DNA of 64,000 nt from positions 1 to 64,000 of the forward strand of contig NZ_JADWYQ010000018.1 of NCBI RefSeq assembly GCF_022414575.1, in the 5' to 3' direction. The notes under the pieces are model-generated. The model did no database searches, was not told the origin of the DNA, and worked only from the letters and a program-made list of their open reading frames with translations. The translations under genes were made by a program, and so were the position numbers. This document shows, in pieces, positions 10,380-18,052 of the stretch. The number at the start of each line of letters is the position of its first letter. Position 1 is the first letter of the stretch. This DNA is from Streptomyces sp. MUM 178J. GTDB taxonomy: Bacteria > Actinomycetota > Actinomycetes > Streptomycetales > Streptomycetaceae.

Positions 10380-10720
10380 CGGGCGGCCACGGGGTCTGGT
10401 GCTGGTCACCGGCGGGGCCGGCATCGGCAAGACGACGCCGGTCGTGGATGCGGCAGACGAGGCGCGGCGGCGGGGGCGCTGGTACTGGGCGGACCCTGCT
10501 GGGATTCGCAGCGCGCGCCCGGGTACCGACCGTGAAGACGGAGCGGGGCGCCTCGACCGCGTACAGCCCACTCGAACCATGGCCGCAGATCGTCGCCTCC
10601 CTGCCTCGCTTCTGGACTCTCATCCGTCAGGCGCGAGACGACGACGCGCGGCCGCCAGACCGGATCTGGCGGCTCCTTTGCCGGTGCTCTCCGCGCTGTA
10701 CGCGCTACTCGTGCGTATAG
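10380..10720 (+). pseudogene. Frameshifted remnant of an AAA/LuxR-type ATPase regulator
   Basis: One frame begins with a clean Walker A (LVLVTGGAGIGKTT, about 10396-10437) followed by DAADEARRRGR. Homology then continues in another frame as LGGPCWDSQRAPGYRP (to 10535), the segment that in large MalT/LuxR-like ATPases follows the P-loop. A third frame reads YSPLEPWPQIVASLP. No single frame carries the protein, and only ~110 of an expected 900 or more codons remain. It follows the universal stress gene and overlaps the 3' end of the next minus-strand gene by 16 bases. It is a decayed copy of a large ATPase regulator. Confidence 0.6.
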
Positions 10721-11082
10721 AAGAGGTAGAAGGCCACGACGGTCACCCCCGCCCCCACCGAGACCCCGAGCCCCGTGGACCTGAGAACGCTGGACTCACC
10801 CGTCAGGCTGACCAGGAAGCCGATCGCCGCCGCCGACAGAGCGCCGTAGGAAAGGGCGCGCAGCTCACGCGGCAGGCTCTTCTGGTACCGGCCCAGCAGA
10901 AAGGCCAGCACGGCCATCACGGCCCCGGACACCACCGCGAGAACGGCCTGGCCCACCGAGCCGGGGCCGCCGTCGCGGGCGATGAACGCCGCGTAGGCCC
11001 CGTACGAGATGCCCAGCACGAGGGGCAGCGCCCAGCCGAGGTAGCCGTGGTGCCGGCGCGTGGGCGTCGCTGCGTGCGCCAT
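10705..11082 (-). CDS. Four-helix integral membrane protein, unknown function
   Basis: 125 residues from the ATG with AAGGAG 7 bases upstream. A basic N-terminus (TPTRRHHGYLGW) precedes four predicted helices at about 15-33 (WALPLVLGISYGAYAAFIA), 40-61, 70-90 and 98-120, ending FYLFYTHE. No recognised domain; small proteins of this type are common in streptomycetes. A longer start at 11139 would give a polar leader and bypass the ribosome binding site, so it was rejected. Confidence 0.7.
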   Translation of the reverse strand: MAHAATPTRRHHGYLGWALPLVLGISYGAYAAFIARDGGPGSVGQAVLAVVSGAVMAVLAFLLGRYQKSLPRELRALSYGALSAAAIGFLVSLTGESSVLRSTGLGVSVGAGVTVVAFYLFYTHE

Positions 11083-11177
11083 GGCGGAACTCCTTCGCTC
11101 GTGTCCACCACGTGTCCTCCTTCCAGGGCACACCCGCATACGGCCGCGGGCAACTCGTGTGCCCTGCGGGGCGGCGG

Positions 11178-11990
11178 TCAGCGCACCCGGCCGGGGGCTT
11201 TTGCGGTGAAGCGGGCGAACTCCGACACGTCGTGGGAGGAGAAGACGCGGATCAGCCTCGGGTCGGCGCGGCGGAGTTCGCGCAGGCGGTCGAGGCCGGT
11301 CAGGCGCTGGCCGTGGTTGTCGGCGACGAAGCGCTGGTAGAGGGAGAGGGAGCGGGGGCAGCGGGGGCGGCGCAGGTCGATCTCGCCGTGGAAGAAGTAC
11401 GCGTCCCCCGCGTGCAGCAGCCAGCGGTCCGGCCGCTGCACCGCCACCGCGCAGTGGCCCCTGGTGTGGCCGGGCAGCGGGATCATCAGGATGTCCGGGG
11501 AGCGCTGGACGGGAGAGGCGGCGAAACCGTGCCAGGTCGAGTCGGCCGTGTCGTGGATGACCCAGTGGGGGCTGTGCGCCCAGTGGGCGGGCATATAGCG
11601 GCCCGCGTCGAGGCGGCTCTCGCGTCGCATCGCCGCCCGGTACTCGTCGGCCGTCACATGGACCCGTGCGTGGGGGAAGTCGGCAAGGCCGCCCGTGTGG
11701 TCGAGGTCCAGATGCGTCAGGACGATGTCCCGCACGTCGTGGGGGTCGTAGCCGAGCGCCCGTATCTGGTGCGCCGCGGTGCGCGAGAGGTCGAGCGTGG
11801 GCCTCGCGAGCCGGCGGAACAGGGTCCCGAGGCGGTGCGGCTCCATCACGTCCGCGGCGCCGAGGCCGGTGTCGATCAGGACGAGGCCGCTGCCCGTGGC
11901 CACCAGCAGGCAGTGGCCGACCATCCGTTCGGCGCCCACCAGGGGGCTCATCGGCGCGCAGTCGAGGTGGTGGACCGCGGGAACGGACAT
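11178..11990 (-). CDS. MBL-fold metallo-hydrolase (AHL-lactonase-like)
   Basis: 270 residues from the ATG after GGAGG. The metal site is the canonical THLDLDHTGG (HxHxDH), with a later metal His in PLPGHTRGHCAVAV, Asp in LLHAGDAYFF and a C-terminal FSSHD. Layout and spacing resemble the lactonase/AttM branch of metallo-beta-lactamase-fold enzymes, which hydrolyse small lactones or esters with two Zn ions. The substrate cannot be read from sequence. It is divergent from a TetR gene, with two operator copies in the 92-base gap, so it is probably repressed by that TetR and induced by a substrate-like ligand. Confidence 0.85.
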   Translation of the reverse strand: MSVPAVHHLDCAPMSPLVGAERMVGHCLLVATGSGLVLIDTGLGAADVMEPHRLGTLFRRLARPTLDLSRTAAHQIRALGYDPHDVRDIVLTHLDLDHTGGLADFPHARVHVTADEYRAAMRRESRLDAGRYMPAHWAHSPHWVIHDTADSTWHGFAASPVQRSPDILMIPLPGHTRGHCAVAVQRPDRWLLHAGDAYFFHGEIDLRRPRCPRSLSLYQRFVADNHGQRLTGLDRLRELRRADPRLIRVFSSHDVSEFARFTAKAPGRVR

Positions 11991-12005
11991 CTGGGCCTCC
12001 AGGGA

Positions 12006-12057
12006 CTTACAGCGTAAGTACGAGGTAACAGGGGGTAGGGAAGCACTTACGCTGTAG
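12006..12057. promoter_or_regulatory. Paired inverted operator copies between MBL hydrolase and TetR
   Basis: CTTACAGCGTAAGT (12006-12019) recurs as its reverse complement ACTTACGCTGTAG at 12045-12057; each is itself nearly palindromic (TTAC-N3-GTAA). Their place in a divergent gap beside a tetR gene is the standard arrangement for TetR autoregulation plus control of the neighbour. A related motif lies in front of the second TetR gene at 37501-37538. Confidence 0.7.
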
Positions 12058-12082
12058 GCCGTCAAGGAGTCGGGAGCCGCCC

Positions 12083-12778
12083 ATGTCCGCCGCACCTCCG
12101 TCCCGCCGCGAGCCGACGGCCAAACCGCTGTCCCGCGAACGGATCATCGCCGCCGCGCTCCGCATCATCGACGCCGACGGGGCGGACGCCCTCTCCATGC
12201 GGCGGCTCGCCGCAACCCTGGGCGTGCAGGCGATGTCGCTCTACAACCATGTGGGCGGCAAGGCCGATCTCATCGACGGGGTGGCTGAGTTCGTCACACG
12301 CGAGATGCGGCTGCCCAAGCCGATGGAGGGCAGCTGGGAGGACCGGATCCGCACCATCGCCCACGCTTTCCGCCGGACGTCCCTGCGCCATCCGCGCGCC
12401 TGCCAACTTGTCCTCACCCGCCAGCTCAGCTCGCCCACCGCGCTCGCCCCGATCGACTGCTCCCTCACCGTCCTCCTCGACCACGGCTTCGACGAGGAGA
12501 CGGCAGTGCGGGCGCTGCGGCTGTTCACCGCGTACCAGGTGGGGTGCCTGCTACGGGAGTTCTACGCCTCGTCCGAAAACCGGGGCGAGGACGACGCGGC
12601 GGTGCGCGAACGCACGGGCCGACTGGCCGGGTCGGACTTCCCCGCGGTCGCCAGGGTCGCGCCGATGCTCGCGGTGATCGACCATGAGGCGGAGTTCGCG
12701 TTCGGAGTGGAGACGCTGATCGAGGGGCTCCGCAAGCATGCGCCGCCTCCCGCAGCTGCCGGGCGGGAAGGCCGGTAG
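12083..12778 (+). CDS. TetR-family regulator (TetR_C tetracycline-repressor-like C-terminus)
   Basis: 231 residues. The HTH lies at about 15-62: SRERIIAAALRIIDADGADA, then SMRRLAATLGVQAMSLYNHV with GGKADLIDGVAEFV. The YNHVGGKADLIDG form is characteristic of TetR proteins with the tetracycline-repressor-like C-terminal domain. The C-terminal ~150 residues are helical and bind the ligand. It probably controls itself and the divergent MBL hydrolase through 12006-12057. It is similar in its HTH to the second TetR at 37570, suggesting paralogy. Confidence 0.9.
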   Translation: MSAAPPSRREPTAKPLSRERIIAAALRIIDADGADALSMRRLAATLGVQAMSLYNHVGGKADLIDGVAEFVTREMRLPKPMEGSWEDRIRTIAHAFRRTSLRHPRACQLVLTRQLSSPTALAPIDCSLTVLLDHGFDEETAVRALRLFTAYQVGCLLREFYASSENRGEDDAAVRERTGRLAGSDFPAVARVAPMLAVIDHEAEFAFGVETLIEGLRKHAPPPAAAGREGR

Positions 12779-13219
12779 GGCCTGCGCGAGCAGTGCGGGC
12801 AGCCCGGACAGCCTGTCCAGCCCATCGAGTCCGTCCACCCGTCCGGCCCGGACAGCCGGGAGGGACCGGCTGGCCCGTCCGCCCGTCCACCCGTCCCACC
12901 CGGGCAACGCGAGTTGACCGGGCCACACGGGCAGGCGGGGCAGGCGAGCCGACCGGGCAACGCAGGCAACGCAGGCAACGCGCGCCACGCGGCCACACGG
13001 ACCGACCAAGCCACGCAGGCAACGCAGGCAGGCCCGCCACGCGGGCAGGCGACCGCGGGGGCCGACCGAGCCACGCGGGCAGGCGGGGCAGGCGGGGCAC
13101 GCGAGCCGACCGAGCCACGCGGGCAACGCGGGCAGGCGCGCCACGCGGGCAACGCGGGCGCGGAGACTGACGTCTTCACAGGGCGAGCACGCGGACGACA
13201 CAGCTCGGAGGACGGCGCC
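12779..13219. repeat. 440-base non-coding stretch of degenerate GC-rich short repeats
   Basis: No gene. From about 12900 to 13170 the DNA is built of imperfect 6-15-base units such as GCAACGCAGGCAACGCAGG and CCACGCGGGCAGGCG, in mixed order, with GACCGAGCCACGCGGGCA recurring. Open frames across it give only low-complexity Ala/Arg or Trp/Cys/Pro-rich proteins. It sits between the tetR stop and the ribosome binding site of the next gene and looks like slippage-driven expansion. The final 20 bases hold GGAGG for the downstream TTG start. Confidence 0.7.
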
Positions 13220-14254
13220 TTGGAGAGCAGCACCATCACCCCGGCGGCCCCGGAGGCCGCCGACGACATCGCCGCGGCGCGCCGCGGCGGCCTTCGCCGT
13301 CTCGCCGGCTGGTCGGCTGTCGCGCTCCTCCTCGTGCCCACCGCCGTCGCCGCCTGCCGCGTCGCGGACGTCGACGCCGTCACCCCCATGCCCCAGCTCC
13401 TCGCCTTCCTCCCCTGGATGCTCCTCCCGGCGGGCGCCGCCCTGCTGCTCGCCCTCCTGGGGCGGCGGCGCGCCTTTGTCCTGTGGGCGGCGGCGGTGCT
13501 CGCGCTCCTCGGCTGGTACGTCAGGCCGTACGACACCGGGCTGACCGAAGACCCGCCGGGGCCCGTCGCCGCCCGGCTCACGGTGCTCACCTCCAACCTG
13601 GAGTTCGGCGGCGCGACCGAGGGTCTGCTGACGGCGGTCCGCCGGGAGCAGCCGGATCTGGTCTTCGTCCAGGAGTGCAGCGTGGCCTGCGCCAAGGCGC
13701 TTCGGTCCCGGGTCTCCCGGGCCGACTACCCGTACCGGCACATCGTCGAGGGCGACCCCGCGGAGGGGTCGGCCATCCTCAGCAGGCACCCGCTCAAGCC
13801 CGCCCCCGGCGTCGACTCCGTCCTCGCCATGCCGGGCGCGACGGCGACCGTGGGCGAGCAGCCGGTGAACCTCCAGCTCGCCCACCCGCTGCCGCCCGTC
13901 CCCAGCGCCGTGGACGACTGGCGGCAGGAACTCGGCCGGCTCACCTCGTACGCCGCCGGAGCCCGGGACGGCGGCCGCCCGACCCTTATCGCCGGGGACT
14001 TCAACGCCACCCAGGACCACGCCGCCTTCCGCCGGGTCCTCGAAGCCGGCGAGCTGCGCGACAGCGCGACGCTGGCAGGCGCGGCCCGCACCCCGTCGTG
14101 GCCGGCCGCGGTCCGCCGCCCGCTCGGGGCCCAGATCGACCATGTGCTGGTCAGCGAGGACTTCTCGGTGCGGGGCGCTCGCTTCCTCGACCTGGCGGAC
14201 ACCGACCACCGCTCGCTGCTCGTCACCCTCGATCTGCACCTGCGCACTGAGTGA
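13220..14254 (+). CDS. Endonuclease/exonuclease/phosphatase-fold protein, membrane-anchored
   Basis: 344 residues from a TTG start with GGAGG 8 bases upstream. Upstream frame is repeat DNA, so the longer reading was rejected. Three hydrophobic segments at about 28-46, 59-79 and 84-101 are followed by an EEP catalytic domain (about 115-344) facing outside: LTSNLEFGG (Asn), FVQECS (metal Glu), LIAGDFNAT (DxN), DHVLVS and the final DTDHRSLLV (catalytic His). Such proteins cleave phosphodiester or phosphomonoester bonds; substrates range from DNA to lipids or inositides. The spacing to the FUSC gene suggests co-transcription. Confidence 0.85.
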   Translation: MESSTITPAAPEAADDIAAARRGGLRRLAGWSAVALLLVPTAVAACRVADVDAVTPMPQLLAFLPWMLLPAGAALLLALLGRRRAFVLWAAAVLALLGWYVRPYDTGLTEDPPGPVAARLTVLTSNLEFGGATEGLLTAVRREQPDLVFVQECSVACAKALRSRVSRADYPYRHIVEGDPAEGSAILSRHPLKPAPGVDSVLAMPGATATVGEQPVNLQLAHPLPPVPSAVDDWRQELGRLTSYAAGARDGGRPTLIAGDFNATQDHAAFRRVLEAGELRDSATLAGAARTPSWPAAVRRPLGAQIDHVLVSEDFSVRGARFLDLADTDHRSLLVTLDLHLRTE

Positions 14255-14292
14255 CTTGCGCTGATCGCGCCCTTCGGGGTCTTTTGTTGACC

Positions 14293-16302
14293 ATGCGCGA
14301 ACGCGAACGCCCGACGGGGCTGATGACGCCTCCCGACTGGCTGCTTCAGGCGCTGCGCCCGCAGCGCGCCCCCGTCCCCTGGGCCGCCGTGGCCCGCGCC
14401 GGCGTCGCGCTGTCCGCACCGCTTGCGGTCGGCTTCGCCGCCGACCGGCCCGCGTATGGGGCGCTGGCCTCCATGGGCGCGCTCTCCGGCGTCATCGGAG
14501 ACACCGCCGACGCCTACCGGATGCGCATCTTCAACATCGCGGTGCCGCAGCTGTTCGGCGCGGTGGGCGTCACACTCGGCACGCTGGTGTACGGGGAGGG
14601 CTGGGCGGCCGTCGCCGCGCTGACGCTGGTCGCGCTGGTCTCCGGGATGATCTCCTCGATCGGCGCGGTGGCTTCCGTATCCGGGCTGCTGCTCCTGCTG
14701 AACGCGGTGGTCGGATCCGGGCTGCCGCTGCCCGAGCCCTGGTGGAAGGCGCCGCTGCTGCTCGGCGCCGGCGGGTTGTTCGTCCTGGCGCTGACGCTGC
14801 TCGGCTGGCCGTGGCGCGGGCGGGAGCCGGAACGGGCCTCGGTCGCCGACGCCTACCGCAGCGTCGGCGAGTTGCTGGCCGCGGCCGGCGGCGACGCGTA
14901 CCCGGCACGACGCCAGGACGTCACCCAGGCGCTCAACACCTCATACGACCTGATCCTGGCCCGGCGCGCCCGCGACCTGGGACGGGGCAGCCCGATGACC
15001 CGGCTGCTCGCACAGCTGAACGCGCTGATCCCGCTGGTCGAGGCGGCCGCGGCGGCGCATCTGTACGGACGGGCCTCCCGGCGGCCCGAGATCGCGGACG
15101 CGGTACGGGACCTGGCGGACACGATCGCGGCCTCCCGCACCCGTCCCGTCTCCCGCGCCCGCACCGGTCCCGCCGCCTCCCGCACCCCCGCGGCGCCGCC
15201 TCCCCTGCCCGAACCGGAGGGCCCGGCCGACCGCGCGGTCGACTCCGCGCTGCGCCACGCCTGGACGACGGTCCACCAGCCCGCCCCGGACCCGTACAAC
15301 GTCGACGACCGGCTGGGCCGCCCCGCGGCCCTCCGCATCCGCGTCCGCCGCGGCGCCCGCGACATCCTGCTCTCAAAGGCCTCCTGGCGGTACGGCCTGC
15401 GGCTGGCGCTCTGCATCGGCCTCGCGCAGACGCTGGTGACGCTGGTGCCGGTGGAACGCTCGTACTGGGTGGCGCTCACCATCACCTTTGTGATGAAGCC
15501 GGACTTCGGGTCGGTCTTCTCCCGCGCCGTGATGCGCGCGCTGGGCACCGCGGGCGGGCTGCTGATCGCCATCCCCGTCCTGGCGGAGGTCCCCCGCGGC
15601 TGGTGGGACGTGCCGGTGACGATGGCGCTCGCCGCGCTCATCCCGGCGTTCACCGTGAAGGGATACGCCTTCCAGACCGCCGCCATCACCCCGGTGATCC
15701 TGGTGCTCTCCGACCTCATCAACCACCAGGGCTTCGATCTGATCCTGCCCCGGCTGACCGACAGCCTCACCGGCTGCGCGATCGCACTGATCGCGGGCTA
15801 TCTGCTGTGGCCGGAGAGCTGGCACGCCCGCATCGGCGACCGGCTGGCGGACGCCGTCCAGGACATCGCGGAGTACGTGGCGTGCGCGTTTCCGCAGGAG
15901 TCGGCCGAAGCCCCGGCGGCGCACATGGAACGGGTCCGCACCCGCCGCCGCATCTACCGCGATCTGTCCGCCGTGCGCACCGAGCTCCAGCGCGCCCTGA
16001 CCGAACCCCCGCCGACGGGCACGCGGGCCGCCGCCTGGCAGCCGCTCGCCGTCGCAGTCGAACGCATCATGGACGCCACCACCGCCGCCCGCGTCCGCGT
16101 GGCCCACGGCGCCCCGCCCCCGCCCCCCTCCGAGGTCGCCGCCATCACCCGCCAACTCCGCGAACTCGCCGACGGCCTGCGCTCCAGCAGCGTCCTCGTC
16201 ACGGTCCGCGCCAACCTGGAGGGCGACGAGAGGGGCATCCTGGCCCCCCTCCGCCATGAAGTGACGGCAGCCCGCGCCATCGCCTCTCCCACCGGCCGCT
16301 GA
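14293..16302 (+). CDS. FUSC-family membrane transporter-like protein
   Basis: 669 residues. Two membrane modules (about 30-185 and 370-510), each with several hydrophobic helices, separated and followed by long helical cytoplasmic regions, match the FUSC (fusaric acid resistance/aromatic acid efflux) architecture. Motifs include RAGVALSAPLAVGFA and YWVALTITFVMKPDFGSVFS. The family exports aromatic acids or other toxic compounds. Start choice is uncertain: the GTG at 14251 overlaps the previous stop, the ATG at 14293 has a poor ribosome binding site, and ATG 14323 is possible. Translational coupling to the upstream gene is likely. Confidence 0.85.
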   Translation: MRERERPTGLMTPPDWLLQALRPQRAPVPWAAVARAGVALSAPLAVGFAADRPAYGALASMGALSGVIGDTADAYRMRIFNIAVPQLFGAVGVTLGTLVYGEGWAAVAALTLVALVSGMISSIGAVASVSGLLLLLNAVVGSGLPLPEPWWKAPLLLGAGGLFVLALTLLGWPWRGREPERASVADAYRSVGELLAAAGGDAYPARRQDVTQALNTSYDLILARRARDLGRGSPMTRLLAQLNALIPLVEAAAAAHLYGRASRRPEIADAVRDLADTIAASRTRPVSRARTGPAASRTPAAPPPLPEPEGPADRAVDSALRHAWTTVHQPAPDPYNVDDRLGRPAALRIRVRRGARDILLSKASWRYGLRLALCIGLAQTLVTLVPVERSYWVALTITFVMKPDFGSVFSRAVMRALGTAGGLLIAIPVLAEVPRGWWDVPVTMALAALIPAFTVKGYAFQTAAITPVILVLSDLINHQGFDLILPRLTDSLTGCAIALIAGYLLWPESWHARIGDRLADAVQDIAEYVACAFPQESAEAPAAHMERVRTRRRIYRDLSAVRTELQRALTEPPPTGTRAAAWQPLAVAVERIMDATTAARVRVAHGAPPPPPSEVAAITRQLRELADGLRSSSVLVTVRANLEGDERGILAPLRHEVTAARAIASPTGR

Positions 16303-16341
16303 GACCGGGCGAGCCGGCGGCCGGGCAGGCCGCACCGCGCG

Positions 16342-16407
16342 GGTTCAGCGGCCCCGGCCGCCGGGGGCTTCGGGGGTTCAGCGGCCGCGGCCGCCGGGGG
16401 CTTCGGG
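16342..16407. repeat. 33-base tandem duplication at the 3' end of the S4-protein gene
   Basis: GGTTCAGCGGCCSCGGCCGC and the following bases occur at 16342-16374 and again at 16375-16407 with one difference. The duplicated unit is the last ~10 codons plus stop of the minus-strand S4 protein, so a second copy of its tail and stop codon lies just beyond the real stop. Confidence 0.8.
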
Positions 16408-16806
16408 GGTTCGCGGGGGGCCGCCGAGGCCCTGGAGGCGTTCCAGTTCGCGGCGGTCGCGCTTCGTCGGGCGGCCCGTGCCGCGGTCGCGGACGGCGAC
16501 GGGGGCGGTGAGCTCGCGCGGCGGGGGCGGGGGGCTCTTGTCCTCGTAGCACTGGACGGCGACCGGCGCGCCCACTCGCTTGCGGATCAGCTTCAAGACG
16601 ACGACGATCCGCTCGCGGCCCGCGAGGAAGACGCGGACCTGGTCGCCGGGGCGGATGGCATGCGCGGGCTTGACGCGGTCGCCGTTCACCCGGACGTGGC
16701 CCGCCCGGCAGGCCGTGGCGGCCTGGGAACGGGTCTTGGTGAGCCGTACGGACCAGATCCATGCGTCGACCCGTACCGGGCCCTCATCCGCCGCGTCTGC
16801 TGCCAT
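16378..16806 (-). CDS. S4-domain RNA-binding protein (Hsp15/RqcP-like)
   Basis: 142 residues. The N-terminal S4 fold (about 9-70) reads VRVDAWIWSVRLTKTRSQAA, then CRAGHVRVNGDRVKPAHAIRPGDQV, the classic alpha-L motif. It is followed by a strand region (RERIVVVLKLIRKRVGAPVAVQCYED) and a basic Pro-rich tail (PTKRDRRELERLQG). Hsp15-type proteins bind 50S subunits still carrying nascent chains and help their recycling. A GTG two codons upstream is an alternative start. Its 3' end is tandemly duplicated (16342-16407). Confidence 0.88.
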   Translation of the reverse strand: MAADAADEGPVRVDAWIWSVRLTKTRSQAATACRAGHVRVNGDRVKPAHAIRPGDQVRVFLAGRERIVVVLKLIRKRVGAPVAVQCYEDKSPPPPPRELTAPVAVRDRGTGRPTKRDRRELERLQGLGGPPRTPEAPGGRGR

Positions 16807-17017
16807 GGTCACGACTGTACGTCGCCGGGGACGGCGGATCCTCCGACTTGTCCAAGGCCCCAGATCACAGGGCTGTCACGGAGTGCCGTCTGTTCCGCCG
16901 GGCGGCCACCCACCCCCTCACCCCGCCCCGTGCCTCCCACTACGATGCGCTCGATCCCATCCAGCTCATCGGCTTATCCGATCCGCTCGCTCGCCATGGA
17001 CTTCTGAGGGGTTGCCG

Positions 17018-18013
17018 ATGGCCGTACGCCGACGACGCTTCACACCGGACTTCGACCCGGTCTTCGGGGACCGCCCTCTCGCCGCCGCACTCCAGGACAT
17101 CGTTATCGGACGCTGGCAGACCGCCCGCGACCTGCTGTACGAGACCGGCGACGACTGGCCGCTGCGCACCCACCGGCTGCGGCTGCTGGCGCACACCGCC
17201 GCGGAGACCTCCGCCGCCGAGAGCTGGCGGGCCGCGGAGCCGGACAGCGCGGACGGGGCGGTGCTGGGGGCGGCGACGCAGGTCGTACGGGTGCTGCACA
17301 CAGCGGTCGGGGCGGGCGCACACCATGCCGGCTCGCACTGCGGAGGCTGCACCGCCGACCGGGCGGTCCTGGACGCGACCGTGCTGTCCTGCCTCAAGGC
17401 CGCAGACGCCCGGCCCGCCGACCCCATGCCCTGGGTGTCGCTGCTGACACTGGCCCGGCTGTACGAGGAGGGGGTCTCGCCGCGCGAACTGTGGCGCTGG
17501 CAGGACGAGCTGCGCCGCCGCGACCCGTACAACATGGAGGGCCATGTGCAGCTGCTGCGCTACTACTCGGCCCGCTGGCACGGCACGCACGGCACGATGT
17601 ACGACTTCGCCCGCGACGCGGCGGGCGCGGCCCCGCTCGGCTCGCCGCTGCCCGTGCTGGTGCAGATCGCACGCGTGGAGGAGTACCGCTATATCGCCGA
17701 CATGGCGCGCGGCCGCCCGGTCCGCGGCTTCGACCAGCACTGGAAGCACGAGCTGGCGGAGGTCGAGGTCCGCCGCACCTGGCACCGCTGGATCCTGGGC
17801 CGCCCGCCCGGCCCGCCGGCCCCACACGAGGTCGGCGACCTCAACTGCCTGACGCACGCCGCCTGCCACGCGGGGCTGAAGGATCATGCCCGCTCCCTGT
17901 TCACGCTGCTCGGACGGCAGGCGTCCCGGGTCCCCTGGTCGTACACCGGGGACCCGGCCGAGCAGTTCACCCGCTTCAGAAAAGCGGTGGGCGCGGCGGG
18001 CCCGCTGGGCTGA
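17018..18013 (+). CDS. Conserved actinobacterial protein of unknown function, helical
   Basis: 331 residues from the ATG after GAGGGG. No named domain recognised. It begins MAVRRRRFTPDFDPVFGDRP and is largely helical. A SHCGGCTAD segment (~104-112) has two Cys and a His, and the sequence has TPR-like spacing (LLTLARLYEEGVSPRELWRW, RDPYNMEGHVQLLRYYSARW, HAACHAGLKDHARSLFTLLG). It may be a scaffold or TPR-like adaptor; this is inference from pattern only. No signal peptide. Confidence 0.75.
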   Translation: MAVRRRRFTPDFDPVFGDRPLAAALQDIVIGRWQTARDLLYETGDDWPLRTHRLRLLAHTAAETSAAESWRAAEPDSADGAVLGAATQVVRVLHTAVGAGAHHAGSHCGGCTADRAVLDATVLSCLKAADARPADPMPWVSLLTLARLYEEGVSPRELWRWQDELRRRDPYNMEGHVQLLRYYSARWHGTHGTMYDFARDAAGAAPLGSPLPVLVQIARVEEYRYIADMARGRPVRGFDQHWKHELAEVEVRRTWHRWILGRPPGPPAPHEVGDLNCLTHAACHAGLKDHARSLFTLLGRQASRVPWSYTGDPAEQFTRFRKAVGAAGPLG

Positions 18014-18052
18014 CCCGCCGCGCCTGCCCGGAGCCGCCTCCGAGCCGCTCGA

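Noticed and set aside
12900..13170. CRISPR-like or integron-like repeat region
   Set aside because: Words vary in length and order, no unique spacers.
12551..14419. Minus-strand frame of 622 codons across the repeat block
   Set aside because: Antisense to the phosphodiesterase-fold gene and made of low-complexity Trp/Cys/Pro repeats.
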